From the NCBI GenBank assembly GCA_001970855.1, contig LSSN01001490.1, forward strand, positions 1 through 25,674: DNA of 25,674 nt, read 5' to 3'. Origin of the DNA: Smittium culicis (Eukaryota; Kickxellomycota; Harpellomycetes; Harpellales; Legeriomycetaceae). Every line of letters starts with the position of its first letter. Position 1 is the stretch's first letter. Below, piece by piece: positions 9,864-20,782 of the stretch. The position numbers were made by a program, and so were the translations under genes. A model generated the notes under the pieces. The model had not been told where the DNA came from. It saw only the letters and a list, made by a program, of their open reading frames with translations, and did not search any database.

Positions 9864-11766
9864 TGCCTATTTTACATAGGCAGATATAATTTCTAAGAAA
9901 TAATGCTACTCTTCAAAGAATATCCCATATATCTTTATTTTGGGCTAATTATCTATTTATTGTTTCGCTTTAAACTCATCACACAAACATTTGTAAAACA
10001 ACAGAGTTAAAATAGTTCCAAAATCGATCAATATGGATATTTTAACGTGTGCAATTATATACAAGCAGCTTCTTTACCGATTCTACTAATATATATGCTT
10101 AGTGCTTAATAAACAGTAATTTTACTATAGCAAAGACACAAATAACTCATACACAGTCTTTATTTCGAGTACCATGAGTCGCTGTATTAAATAATAGTCA
10201 TAATAAATTTTAGTTTTTCATAAGGCTAACATGCCTTTCTATATTTGAATACTCAATATAAGCTTTCATGGAAATTATCATCTCACAAAAATTCAACAAT
10301 CCTCTTCAACTAGCTCAAGTTCCATCTATAATTAAGCGACTTGAATTTAAAGATTCATCTAAAAATCTAAAATATAGAATTCCTCAATATAATATCTGAT
10401 AAAATATATATACCTTCAACTTTAAAGATAATACTATATTATTTGATCCTCAAACTACCATCATTTGACATTAAACATCATTTATATAATTATTTTCTCG
10501 TCTAGTTTTAGCTCCACGGTCCAGAAAACTATTTTCTAAGTTTATGAATAATCAATTATCTTGTAATTTTCTCAGCGTTCATAACTAGCACAGTGCCATT
10601 CGATTTTTTTTTTTGATGCAGTTATTATTTGTAAGGTTGTCGTATTAAGAATAGCTAAGTATAAAAATATTGCTGAAAAATGTGTTTAGAAGTATTTCTA
10701 ATATACTTTACATGCAATTAATTTTAGAGTTTAATCATTAAAAACTATTAATAAAAAAAAATCACTTGAAAAAAAAACTAAGAATTAAAATTTTTTTAAA
10801 AAAGGAGTAGCTTGAATTGTTTTTTGCCTTTTTGATGGCTCATGAAAATTCTAGAGTGTATAAGGCTAACTCGTATCATTGTTAAAATAGTTCTTAATAC
10901 CATGTAAATAATATGTATTTGGACACATAATTATTCTTTATTATTCTGCTGGAAATGCTTACCAAATTGAAGGTAAAAATTTCCCCATGTAAAGTTTACA
11001 CATATAAACAATAGGGAAAAATATTTAATTTGTTAATTATAATATCAACTGTGGAGAGAATCCACATGCAAATTTCTATTCAATTAAATTAATAACGAAT
11101 ACAATAGCTTATTTGGAAAACTCTTTTTTTTTTTTTAAATCTCGAAATTTTTCGGTTAACACTTAATTCGCAGTTTACTGATAATTAAAATAGGTTAGAT
11201 TTATGTCAATTTTGATAAAATGTTTATTTAAAATAGATTACTCTTCCAAGTTATTTTTGAAGCCACGAGGAAAATTATTTATTCTAAAAAAATAAAAAAA
11301 ACTCGATTAAAAAATTTTCCTACTTATCTTACCTTTCACTAATTTAATAAACGCTTCCAATTAAATTTTTTTAAATGTGGGTAAACACAAAAGCGTAGTT
11401 TCAAATATTAGATTATTCTTTAATAGAGAAATACGTAAATTATGTCGCTTTTTATAAAAATAAAAAAAATACACAAACATGTGTGCATGTGCTTTTTTAA
11501 AAATAATAAATATGCAGTACAGTGTATTTTCCGTAATTCTAATTAATTCTTTTTGCCAGCCACACTAAAAAATAAAAAACCCTTAATTATATATATAAAA
11601 TTCAAATTTAAAAAAAATTTATTTTTATTGAAATGATAATTACTTGATAATAAAAAAATTATATTTACATATAAATTTTAAAAATTTTCTTTTAGTTTTT
11701 TTAATAATTTTTGTTAATTTTTCTTAATATCTAAGTTTTTTTTTTTTAAATTTTAATATTATTAAT
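9864..11766. other. AT-rich intergenic DNA upstream of the LST2-like gene
   Basis: 1.9 kb of AT-rich DNA. A 43-codon ATG frame at 10268-10399 has a fairly protein-like composition but no recognisable motif and a stop directly upstream. The last 300 bases before the LST2-like ATG are nearly pure A/T and presumably hold the promoter. No RNA gene or mobile element recognised. Confidence 0.55.
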
Positions 11767-14765
11767 ATGGATCAAGGGAGTTCTTTTAGTTCAATATCAA
11801 ATATGTTTGAATTTATAGACAACGAGATGTCAAAAATAAGTTTTTCAAGAGAAAGCAGATTGAATACAGAGAAAACTGTACATAAAGAAAGGAAAGAAGG
11901 AACGGATCATAGTTCGAGCTATAAAGAATACGAAGTATCAAACTACGATATAAATTTTGAAAATAATTGTTCAACCTTAAATAAAATTAACAACGATAAA
12001 AACTTTGATATTTTGGATATTAAAAGCAATTATGATTTAAAAAGCGAGTTAATTTTAAATCCTGGAATAGATTTTAGTAATTTTGAAAACAGATTAAATG
12101 GTTCAAAAATAGTTAAAAGAAAAAATAATTTAACAATATTAAATAAAAGCTCTCAAGAAATTGAAGTAAATGATTCATCTTCAGATTCAGACTCTTATGA
12201 AGATACTCGACCACTCTCTGAGATAAAAAAAGAAATAGAATATTCAAAGAAATTAAATAATTTAATTAATAATTCGTCTGATGCTTTTGGAAATATAAAT
12301 GAGTCCCCAAATTCAGAAATCATAGACGGTAGTGACACTAAATTGAGGTATATATTTCGATTTGGTCTTTGTTTCAGTAAAAGCTATGTAGAACTAAATT
12401 CAGATAATGATATAAACGATAACAGTTGTAAAATTGAATATGGAAGAAATCAAAATTTTGTTTCGGATAAGTCCTTAATCAAACTGTGCAAAACGAACAT
12501 CCAAGAGATCCAAAATAAAATGGAAATAAAAAATATTTGCAAAACAAAAAATATCGAGATTTCAACTCTAAGATATTTAATGAGTATACACTTAAAAGGT
12601 ATTCTTAATTTATTACTTTAAATATAAATTAAATCTTGCTAATTTATCTTTATAATTTTTTATGCTGATTTATAGAGAGTAAACTGGAGTTTAATATAAA
12701 AAAATATGAAAAAATTGAACATATTCACAAGCATCAAATATTAGGAAATAGCTATAGTAAAGGATTAGTAGGGTTTGAAGCAATAAGTGGATTGTCTAAA
12801 TATAATGGGTCAAACATTCTATCTGAAATTCATGGACTTCAAAGAGGAATTTTGACAGATATTGAAATGGTATCTATATCAATTATAGGACCAGGTCTAA
12901 TTGGAAAAAGAACTTATAAGGAGTATCTACCACAATTCAAGTATTTTGGACTTGAGGATTTGCTGTATAACGAGAGAATATTATTTGCTGCCCAGTCAAT
13001 TTCAGCTGGATACACCATTCGAAAAGTATCCTTAACAAATACAAACCTCGAAATGTCTTCAAAAAAATTAGTGTCCACTTTTAGCATTTTAAGAAAAACG
13101 ATTTCTGAAATTTGTGAATTAATAATATTATCAGTTCTAGGAAAAGTTGAAAATACATCATTATCTCGTTATTCAAAGTACGAATCTTTGAATACATTAG
13201 CATCGATGAATATACAGAGTAACAAAGATTTAAAAAATATAAATGGTACAAAAAATTCTGAAATAATTTGGAGCTTTTTATTGGAGTATCTAAAAATCGG
13301 GAAAAAAGATAAACAGATTCAGAAACTAAATGGAAATTTTGAGCTAAAAAAATTGTTTAAGCTCTATGAAGATTTGTTAATAAAATATCTAATATTATTT
13401 GACAAGTGCTGGATGGAATTTGAAAGAGAATTGATATTTAAATATTTGTCTGAAGACAAAGATGACCCCGATACAAGGATAAGAAACACATCCATACTAA
13501 ATAAAAAAAGCGGAAACTCGTTATTTTTTCCAAATTTAGTTCCAAACATAAGTAAATTTAGCAAGAGATCAATTGAAGTTTTTGAAAGTTCAGGCGAGCG
13601 AAGGTCGAGTTTAAACTCATCTCCTAGCAGTTCCAATATTGAAAAAAACAAGCCAAATTCAGGAGATTTTAATTTCTTGGTTATAATATTATCAGAGGCT
13701 TGGATATTTGGATTAAATAGCGGGCTATTTAAAAAAGACCAAATGATAGAAATGGATACCGAAATAACCGTAAATCTACCAAGAGTTGCAATACTGCTTG
13801 AAATATACAACAATATAACTGAGATAATAGATATTTTACTCTCAAGAAATAAAAATAATCAATTTTTACTAGAAAAAAACACTAAAAGTCGAGTTTATAA
13901 CATTCCTGGAACTAAAAATCTAAGGTGTACTCAAAATGAAGATTTGATTAAAATATGCCCTGATAGCGAAAAGTTAAATCGTTATAATTCAAACATTGAG
14001 GAAAGCATATTAGAAAGCCAAAAGTTCACGCATATAATTTTATCATTCAACGAATATCTCAAAAGGAGTACAAAAATTGAAAGCATTTGGTGGTTTAAAG
14101 AGCAGCGCGATATTTTAAAAGAGATAAAAAAAGGGTTTTTCTTGTGTGCAATTCATTTTTTTAAACTAGAAAAATTCGGGTCAATACAAGAAAGTAGGAA
14201 TAGCTTTGAAGTTCTAAATGCCTTTAAAATATATATTCACGATTTCCTCATGATTCTACTTGGATTTTTTATCAAAAAATTTGACGCCAAGCTAATAAGC
14301 AGAGAAAAATCCCAAATTACTTTTTCTAACACGTTTGAAAAAAAATCGGTGTTAGATGATAATACAGGTCGTTGCAACATAAAATTCAAATCAAATACAG
14401 AGCTTAATGGTTTGGCTATACCAAAATTTGATAAATCTAAACCAAAAACTAAGCAAAAAGAACAATTTACCAACCACAAGTTAATTAATAAGCATTTGTT
14501 AAACCATGTGCATAACAAAAATGAAGATAAAAATGAATTTTTCACTGATGAAGAACACAATAGAATAACCGATAATGACAGTAGAAAAATAGGTATATCG
14601 ATGTCGACTGACGAATTCCTAAATAGAAAGGCAAAATACCTTAATGATATGCATAACATTTATATTAATACATGCCAAATTTCGGATAAGTTGCAGACAA
14701 AAAAATTCGCAAAGCCATTTAGAAATGTATTCCAAAGCGTTCATAGAATGAATTCTGAAGAGTAA
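11767..14765 (+). CDS. LST2/ZFYVE28-like protein lacking the FYVE finger (2 exons)
   Basis: Exons 11767-12598 and 12676-14765 join in frame (phase 1) to 973 residues; the long frame at 12792 begins only with TTG. In animals Lst2 acts at endosomes, binds PI3P through a C-terminal FYVE finger and restrains EGF-receptor signalling. Blocks match human LST2 in order: FEFIDNEMSKI (~14-24), like the first helix; ERILFAAQSISAGYTI (~377-392), like its WFGAECLAAGSII; LPRVAILLEIY (~645-655), like SIPRLAIVCGLVVY, preceded by the alignable FGLNSGLFKKDQM; and ISDKLQTKKF (~948-957), like VADQLQTNYA. Residues ~30-280 are a disordered Asn/Ser/Glu-rich insert, and residues ~585-610 hold a Ser-rich loop. The protein stops about 16 residues after the last block, and no CxxC pairs occur near the end, so a FYVE domain is absent. 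The fungal role is unknown; loss of FYVE implies another way to reach membranes, if any. Confidence 0.7.
12599..12675 (+). other. Intron of the LST2-like gene
   Basis: 77 bp, GTATTC donor after AAAAG, TTTATAG acceptor, with GCTAAT and GCTGAT branch-like motifs upstream of it. Splicing joins G to AG to make a Glu codon and carries the frame into SKLEF and on to the long second exon, skipping the stop at 12619-12621. Confidence 0.75.
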
Positions 14766-14892
14766 AAAAAAAGAATATTTAATAATAACAATAAATGGAA
14801 ATTTATACGTCCAAGTTAGTATATTACTCTTTTATAATTGAATCAGCAAGAATTAAATATTTAAATATTTATTATAAAAAAAATTATTCGTT
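14766..14892. other. 3' flank of the LST2-like gene
   Basis: Short AT-rich stretch between the stop codon and the SINE-like element. It ends with the left target-site duplication of that element (14877-14892). Confidence 0.5.
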
Positions 14893-15056
14893 TTTTTTTT
14901 TTTTTGTCTTAGAGAGTTTATTTAACATCATTTAAAAATATACAAAAACTATTAAAAATATTTAAAAAGTTAAAAAAATATTAAAAGAATAATTTTTCAA
15001 CCGATCCCCCCTTCGCCGCTCCAGCAGCTCCATACCCACTGGGCATTGGCCCAAGG
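14893..15056 (-). mobile_element. SINE-like retroelement, copy 1 (empty of MITE)
   Basis: Read on the minus strand, a GC-rich head (15056 down to about 15000) is followed by an AT-rich body and a terminal A-run (the T-run at 14893-14905). The flanks are near-identical 16-mers, AAAAAAATTATTCGTT (14877-14892) and AAAAAAATTGTTTGTT (15057-15072), 14 of 16 matching, as expected of a target-site duplication. The head begins CCTTGGGCCAATGCCCAG, contains a perfect 5-bp hairpin TGGGC-CAAT-GCCCA and an A-box-like TGCCCAGTGGG, and a loose B-box-like GGTTGAAAA follows about 38 bases later. These suggest, but do not prove, a tRNA-derived RNA polymerase III promoter. No ORF; mobilised by a LINE elsewhere if real. 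Confidence 0.65.
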
Positions 15057-15072
15057 AAAAAAATTGTTTGTT

Positions 15073-16699
15073 ATCAGAGTTTATCTTTAATATTTATTAA
15101 AACTACTTAAGTGTGGTTCTTGATTAATTTTATTTTACTAGCCAAAAAATGAAAGGCATTATTCAAATTTATTATAACAAGTTTACTAGTTCTTACAATT
15201 TTTATCAAGATGTACGGATATAGAACTGTATAAATGAAATACTCTTTACGATGAGAGAGCTTTTGAACATAAATAGTCACAATGTATACAATTTCTTATA
15301 TAATTATCACCAACAAAAAAATCATTACATTTTTTCGTGTTTTTTTTTTTGAAAATTATAATTTTATTATGAAATGAGCATCAATAAGAATCAAAATGCC
15401 ACGCAATTCACCCGATGATAATATAGTTTTTAAACTCTTAGATTCTATATTATTAAACTATATCAAAGAGAATTATTTGTTCATAATCAACCACAAATGT
15501 AAACATCGGTAGTTTTTAGTATTTATTTGAATATAATTTTGAAGCTTAAAGCTAAATTTGTCAGATGTTTGATTTTAAAAAGTTTGCCTCAATGTATTCT
15601 TAATTTTATAAAGATCGAAAATTTTAATTAAATAAAAAAATTATGGGGACATTTAAAGCTATTTATGTTTTCATCCCATGATCTTGATTACTTGATCTAT
15701 TTAGTCTAAAATAATAATACACATATTCATAAAAAAAAATATCGTGTAAATTATTTATATGATACTGTATACACAAAAGAGATTTTGAAACATAAAATGG
15801 CTCGTTCTATAAGTAACATAATTATTATTAAATAGTCTACAGATTCCTGTTTAAGCATAATTTATCTATTAACACAAAGCTTGAGTTACTTTTGATGTTC
15901 AGACAGTTTGATATTATTTATTGGAGCTACGAGTGAATCAACTAAGGTTTAAGAATATTTCTCAAATAAAAAGAATATCTCGTACATTTATTATTTTTAA
16001 TTTTCCTAATAAAAAATCAACATATTAATATGGAATCGATGAAATATATTAACTTTACATTATTCAGTAATTCTATCAAAATGCGTGAAATTTTTTTGAA
16101 AAGGAATTATTGAGTTGCATCAAAATCCTTTTTTGCCCGATTCCTTAAAAAAAATGGTGAAGTTCAATATTTCACCCTCTAAATAAAAAAAAATAATACC
16201 ATAATAGCATTCTAAATAATTGACAATTTTCGAAATAGATCTAACTTATTTTATCTTTAATATTAATACATAAACTAATTTTTAATTTTGTGTTTAAGAG
16301 GGTGATAGGTAGGTAATTATTCAATTTTCTACTTAAGAGAAAGGTTGAAGCATGCACTATCTTAATTTCAAATGTCCATTTTTTTGTAGTAAAGTAGTTT
16401 TTATTTTAAATTTAAATATGACTTTATATAAAAAAAGTGAAACTAAATTGAAAAATATTGATTTTCATTTAAAGTATCCTGTCTCGTTTTTAGATTAATT
16501 AGATTTTATAACATGAATAATAAGTAAATTATATTTTAATAAATTTAACTATAAAACTCGTGCAAGTTAAATAAACAATTTTAGGCAGTTTAAAAAAAAA
16601 TTAAAGCTCTGGTATAATGATATAATGAGAATTGTAGCTATACTAAAATATAAAGCTAAATAATAATGATTGATTGATTGATAACCTAGTGAAATGATA
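15073..16699. other. AT-rich spacer between convergent genes
   Basis: About 1.6 kb of AT-rich DNA beyond the SINE copy, up to the stop codon of the exchanger gene. No frame of coding character, RNA gene or further repeat copy recognised. The end adjoining 16700 should hold the 3' untranslated region of the exchanger. Confidence 0.6.
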
Positions 16700-19600
16700 C
16701 TATACGTATTCTTCAGGCGAATAGATGAATCCAATAATCCAAACCAAGTATCCGAGACATAAAATAGATCCTTTAAAGTAGTTGGATTTCCCTTCAATAA
16801 GAGTGTATGTTAAGAGGAAAACACTGAAAATGGCAGCAATCATTTCCCAGCGGGCAAAAATGAGTGTAAACATGTAGTGATATGGTTCCTTTCCAAGCTT
16901 TTTGCTTGCATCCGATATGATTTTATCTATTTGGTTATCTACCAAGATAGAGTTGTAGGTACCAACTTGTGAACCACTAAATCCAAGCTTTGAAAAAATG
17001 GAGTTTATGATTTGAGTGGGTCTAAAGTAGCCATAAATATCAGAATTGTTTGACTTAGAGACAGATTTGTTAATGGTATCGATAAGATTCGAGTCGATCT
17101 TTCTATTGAAATATGCACTAAACATAAGCAAAACAGGGATCTGCAATAGAGATACCTGGACAGTATAGGCATTACAAATTTCGATAGCAAGCTCAATGTT
17201 TTTCTGCATAGCGAATGCGGAGGCATTAACAAACTCAGTTACAGTAGGAACGAGAGCGAATAAGGTTAGACCAAGAATTTTTTCGCGGATGCCAAAGCCG
17301 GAAACTACGATATCAACAGTATCTACAAGAACTTCAGCAATCAACGAGAACATCAAAGTACAAACACATAGGATAACGGCGGACTTAGTTATGCTCCAAT
17401 TAGGTGCGTCATGTCCGCCGACTTTTTCGTTTTCATCGTCTGATCCTTTTGATTTCAAACCAAAGTCAAAAATATCATTATCAGAAAATTGGTCGTCTGA
17501 GTCGGCAGCTTGAATTTTTGGTAAATCTATAAATTTGAGGTTCTTTTGTTCTGAAGCTTTAGATTTAGATTTAGATAAGCCACTGTGGTCATCAGCTGAT
17601 GTTCCTCTTTTATACTTTTGGTGAGCTTTAGATCGAGAAACGTGTTTACTTACCGAAATCCCAGAAGATGCATATCCAGAACGTCTAGAATGTGATACAA
17701 AGCTTTCAGAATTAGATCCATCGGAAATTCTACTCTGGCAATGACTTTTGTGTGAGCGGTGACGTGAGCTATTTCTTTTTCTAACATCCTGATTCTCATA
17801 AAGTTTATTTTTTTTATTATCTACATTAGATTGTTTATGTTTAGATGAGCAAGGTTTACTGTGATAGGAGTGGTCACTTTCGTCAGAGTAATTTTCGCGG
17901 AGATGACTGCTTTGTTCGGAAAGTTTACCATTAGTTTTAATTTTATTTGAGTTATTAGTAATTTTATTATAATTGTTAGAAATCCTAGAATTTTGTTGAT
18001 TTTGTAATAGGACAAACTTTTTGATAGCTAACCACATTCCAGCATTTGCATCTGGTTCTGGATTGCTATAAATATGTTTAACGTGAGTACGAAGGGTGAA
18101 CCATAGACCAATGATATAGGATGTGAGGAGGATAACAGCACAGAAGTAGCTGAAAGGGCGGACAGTGATGAGATAGAATGGGTCTTCTGATGGGCGTAGA
18201 GGGAGCTGAACGCATTTTCCAATAGAAGTTGATGAAGAGTTAACAAGAGAATTCTTACTTACCGAGGAAGAGATTTCACAAGTCATTTCCATTTTGCCGT
18301 AAGTATGGTAAAATAGAGTAGGTGCAAAGGCGGCAATAATAGACATAATAATCAAAGTGGCTGTGACACCTGCACTTTTTGCGTTGAACTTTTGCTCTTT
18401 AAATTTGATTCCACCAGCAATCATACTGATACCAGGCATTAGAAGCATACCAGCTAAGAACGAGCCTATGAGAGCACCTTCTACTATTTCAGATTTTCCT
18501 TGAGTTAAAGCAAGAGAGTAGAGAATAACTTCAATTATAGATCCGAAAGTTGCGTTTATTACGGCGCCCAGGCCAAGGGAAGATTGAGCAGATATAGACG
18601 AAACAGCTTGACCAATAAAATAAGCCAGTGGTACAGTAGAGAATAGACATAGCGGGAAAAGAGCCTGAGGCTTAGTTAAGAAGAAGGAGTGATTGGTTAA
18701 TGGACCAATGATAAACGCCAAAATTAAAACAAAAAGAGCGATAACCATAAGGTTGATAAAAACAATGTTAACACCATCGTACGTGTACTTGAAGTAGTAT
18801 AAACCAATAGCTTCATTGGTACAAAGTAAAACAGTTGGGGACTTATGTATAACAGTGTCTATGATTTCAGGGTCGTTGTTACTGGAGTCAAGTAAAGAAT
18901 TACTGTTGGCTGTATCTGAAGTGTTTATGGCAGAATATGAAAATGAGTCGTCGCTATTGGAAAAGTTACCAAAAAAGCTGCTGTTAAATATTCTGGATAG
19001 GAAGCTTTGAGATTGGATATTAGTGGTTGGAAGTTCATTGCTTGAATCTAGACCAACTTTAAAGTAAAGCGAAAGAGGATCTCTCCATAAGTATCTGCTA
19101 AGTTTAAAAGTTAAAGAGCCCATGGGAATAGTGATGATTAGAAGCCACATAATTCCAGAAATGAGCAGGAGTATCGGGTTGATGATGGTAAGAAACATTA
19201 GGTAAAAAATAGTTCTGCCAATGATACCACCTTTTCTAATTTTAATTTTTTCTGTGGCATTAGTTGGTAAAATAGAAGAGACAGAGGATTGAGGGATTAG
19301 AGTGGATGAAGATTGGTCGTTATTATTATTACTAGAGTCAAATTCGTTAAAACTGATTGATTGAAAATCGGTTGAATTTGTTGAAGAATAGGCATGGTCA
19401 TCAGACAAGGCGGCCGATACCTTTAAAAGCTTAATTCTTTCGACAACTCTACCGAAGGGCCATATGATATAGAACGAGAGCTGGAACAAGACTCTCGAGT
19501 ATTCAAGGCCGCCAAATGGGATTAACATTAAGATGGTAGAGAGGACGAAGAAAAGTAAAAACATCCACCAACCAAAAAACAAAAACCAAAAAATATTTCC

Positions 19601-20122
19601 AGGATTAGAGATAAGATTTTTGAAAGATTTAGGACGGGAATGGAGGGCGACAAAGACGGCTTTGGTAACAGTTCTGGATTTTTTGTAAAGAGCGGGCTTC
19701 CAAATGGGCAAACCGAAGAGATGAACTTTGTTGATAGCTTCTTGCCTATCTTTTACGTTATCATTATCGTCAAGGACAAGATCTTCGTTATCAAAGCTGT
19801 TAGAATTGTCGTTGTCATCAATATCGTTTGAATTGTCGTCGATATAGTCATCTTGGGAATTAGAATCGTTATTAGTATCTTGTTTATCTAAAGAGCTGCC
19901 CGAATAGGACGTATTTGAGTGAGTATCAGAAAGTATGGGAGTTTCATCACGAAGAATGTGTTGTGAGGTTGAAGCTGCAGGCAAATCGAGTAAATCACGA
20001 TCTGTATAATTAGACGGAGATGCTGAGCTTTTTGATACGGTAATATCTATACCATCATTACTGCGAGAAGTATTTTGATCTTCGTGTAACTCAAATGGAA
20101 CAGGCTGAGAATTTTTCGACAT
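16700..20122 (-). CDS. Vacuolar cation/H+ exchanger, Vnx1-like CAX family with YccF-like domain
   Basis: 1140 residues in one open frame from the ATG at 20122. Fungal Vnx1-type exchangers move Na+, K+ or Ca2+ into the vacuole against protons. Residues 1-130 are acidic and disordered. Residues ~172-230 (NIFWFLFFGWW...IPFGG...WPFGR) resemble the YccF membrane domain; a second similar membrane pair spans ~298-345. The first CAX half runs ~450-680 with GLGAVINATFGSIIEVI (517-533) as the alpha-1 repeat; the second half runs ~908-1140 with the alpha-2 repeat around PTVTEFVNASAF (958-969) and NAYTVQVSLLQIPV (983-996). The final helices include FSVFLLTYTLIEGKSNYFKG, highly characteristic of the family. 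A Ser/Arg/Lys/His-rich loop of ~220 residues (~685-905) separates the halves. Yeast Vnx1 has 908 residues; the excess is tail and loop. An in-frame intron-like segment lies at 18206-18262. Substrate ion cannot be read from sequence. Confidence 0.9.
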   Translation of the reverse strand: MSKNSQPVPFELHEDQNTSRSNDGIDITVSKSSASPSNYTDRDLLDLPAASTSQHILRDETPILSDTHSNTSYSGSSLDKQDTNNDSNSQDDYIDDNSNDIDDNDNSNSFDNEDLVLDDNDNVKDRQEAINKVHLFGLPIWKPALYKKSRTVTKAVFVALHSRPKSFKNLISNPGNIFWFLFFGWWMFLLFFVLSTILMLIPFGGLEYSRVLFQLSFYIIWPFGRVVERIKLLKVSAALSDDHAYSSTNSTDFQSISFNEFDSSNNNNDQSSSTLIPQSSVSSILPTNATEKIKIRKGGIIGRTIFYLMFLTIINPILLLISGIMWLLIITIPMGSLTFKLSRYLWRDPLSLYFKVGLDSSNELPTTNIQSQSFLSRIFNSSFFGNFSNSDDSFSYSAINTSDTANSNSLLDSSNNDPEIIDTVIHKSPTVLLCTNEAIGLYYFKYTYDGVNIVFINLMVIALFVLILAFIIGPLTNHSFFLTKPQALFPLCLFSTVPLAYFIGQAVSSISAQSSLGLGAVINATFGSIIEVILYSLALTQGKSEIVEGALIGSFLAGMLLMPGISMIAGGIKFKEQKFNAKSAGVTATLIIMSIIAAFAPTLFYHTYGKMEMTCEISSSVSKNSLVNSSSTSIGKCVQLPLRPSEDPFYLITVRPFSYFCAVILLTSYIIGLWFTLRTHVKHIYSNPEPDANAGMWLAIKKFVLLQNQQNSRISNNYNKITNNSNKIKTNGKLSEQSSHLRENYSDESDHSYHSKPCSSKHKQSNVDNKKNKLYENQDVRKRNSSRHRSHKSHCQSRISDGSNSESFVSHSRRSGYASSGISVSKHVSRSKAHQKYKRGTSADDHSGLSKSKSKASEQKNLKFIDLPKIQAADSDDQFSDNDIFDFGLKSKGSDDENEKVGGHDAPNWSITKSAVILCVCTLMFSLIAEVLVDTVDIVVSGFGIREKILGLTLFALVPTVTEFVNASAFAMQKNIELAIEICNAYTVQVSLLQIPVLLMFSAYFNRKIDSNLIDTINKSVSKSNNSDIYGYFRPTQIINSIFSKLGFSGSQVGTYNSILVDNQIDKIISDASKKLGKEPYHYMFTLIFARWEMIAAIFSVFLLTYTLIEGKSNYFKGSILCLGYLVWIIGFIYSPEEYV
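18206..18262 (-). other. In-frame intron-like segment (candidate exitron) in the exchanger gene
   Basis: On the minus strand this 57-nt segment starts with GTAAGTAAG at a codon boundary, contains TTAAC 19 bases in, and ends GTTCAG. It encodes residues 621-639 with no stop. Removing it joins residue 620 to 640 in phase, shortening a loop after CEISSS and before LPLRPSEDPFY. It could be a constitutive intron, an optional one, or chance. Confidence 0.4.
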
Positions 20123-20598
20123 TAACGAGTTGGAATCGATATAAAACTACAAATCGGAAATTCTTCTGATTTTTTGTGGGGTAGGTTAAAAAAGAAAAAT
20201 TACACTGGATATTTTAAAGGTGTAGTAAGAAAACTGAAGTAAAGAGGGGTATATGAAAAGGGTTTTTGAGAAATGGTATATCTACAGATAAATTTGTGAA
20301 AATTAATTTGCTACGTTGAAAAAGGCTGTATATAAGCCCCCTTTTAATTTACTTTATGCCTCAAAAGCGTAATTAAGGCAATTTGCTGTAAATCAGTATT
20401 GCAAAGTATAATTGGCTTCAGTAGCTGCGCTTATTTAACAAATGATTTTTTAATTGTTTTAGGAAAATCTTGACTTTTGTTCCAAGTTGCCGTTTAAAAT
20501 CTCGTTCCTTTTTTAATTCCGGATTCCGAGTTTTGAATAAAAAAGGAAAAATTGTATCTGAATATCGGAAATAAAATAGCTCTGCCTATATCTATTAT
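20123..20598. other. 5' flank of the exchanger gene
   Basis: 476 bp upstream of the exchanger ATG. A TATA-like octamer, CTTATATA on the minus strand (20329-20336), lies about 207 bp before the ATG, possibly a core promoter given a long 5' leader; this is weak. No gene seen. Confidence 0.35.
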
Positions 20599-20782
20599 CC
20601 TTTCTCGGGTGGTAGACAGTTTTAGATCTACAAAATTAGCCAATTGAGTTAAGTTAAAATACTTTAATTTCTAGGATTTAAGAAATATTTGTTTGTTATA
20701 TTAATATAGCAAATTATATTCTTGAATATAAAACATAAACGAATCAATAAATTCTCTGTTATAAATTGTTTCGCGGGAAAGG
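20599..20782 (+). mobile_element. piggyBac-like MITE, copy B (decayed)
   Basis: 184 bp matching copy C throughout with many substitutions. The left end CCTTTCTCGGGTGG follows TTAT and the right end TCGCGGGAAAGG precedes TTAG, so both TTAA sites and one terminal C/G at each end have decayed. The interior retains TTTTAGATCTAC, AGTTAAAATA and CGAATCAATAAATTC in the same order as in copy C. Judged the oldest or least constrained copy here. Confidence 0.7.

Noticed and set aside
10268..10399. 43-codon plus-strand ATG frame
   Set aside because: Protein-like composition but short, no recognisable motif, stop immediately upstream and no convincing splice partner; expected by chance in spacer of this length.
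12622..12791. Treating the LST2-like locus as two adjacent genes
   Set aside because: The second frame has no ATG start and a phase-matched intron (12599-12675) joins the two halves into one protein.
13364..13813. Minus-strand frames opposite the LST2-like gene (also 14237-14659)
   Set aside because: Antisense shadows of a long AT-rich coding exon; Ser/Leu/Phe-rich translation without motifs.
16567..16797. 76-codon minus-strand frame across the 3' end of the exchanger gene
   Set aside because: Out of frame with the exchanger, whose own C-terminal family motif runs to the stop at 16700.
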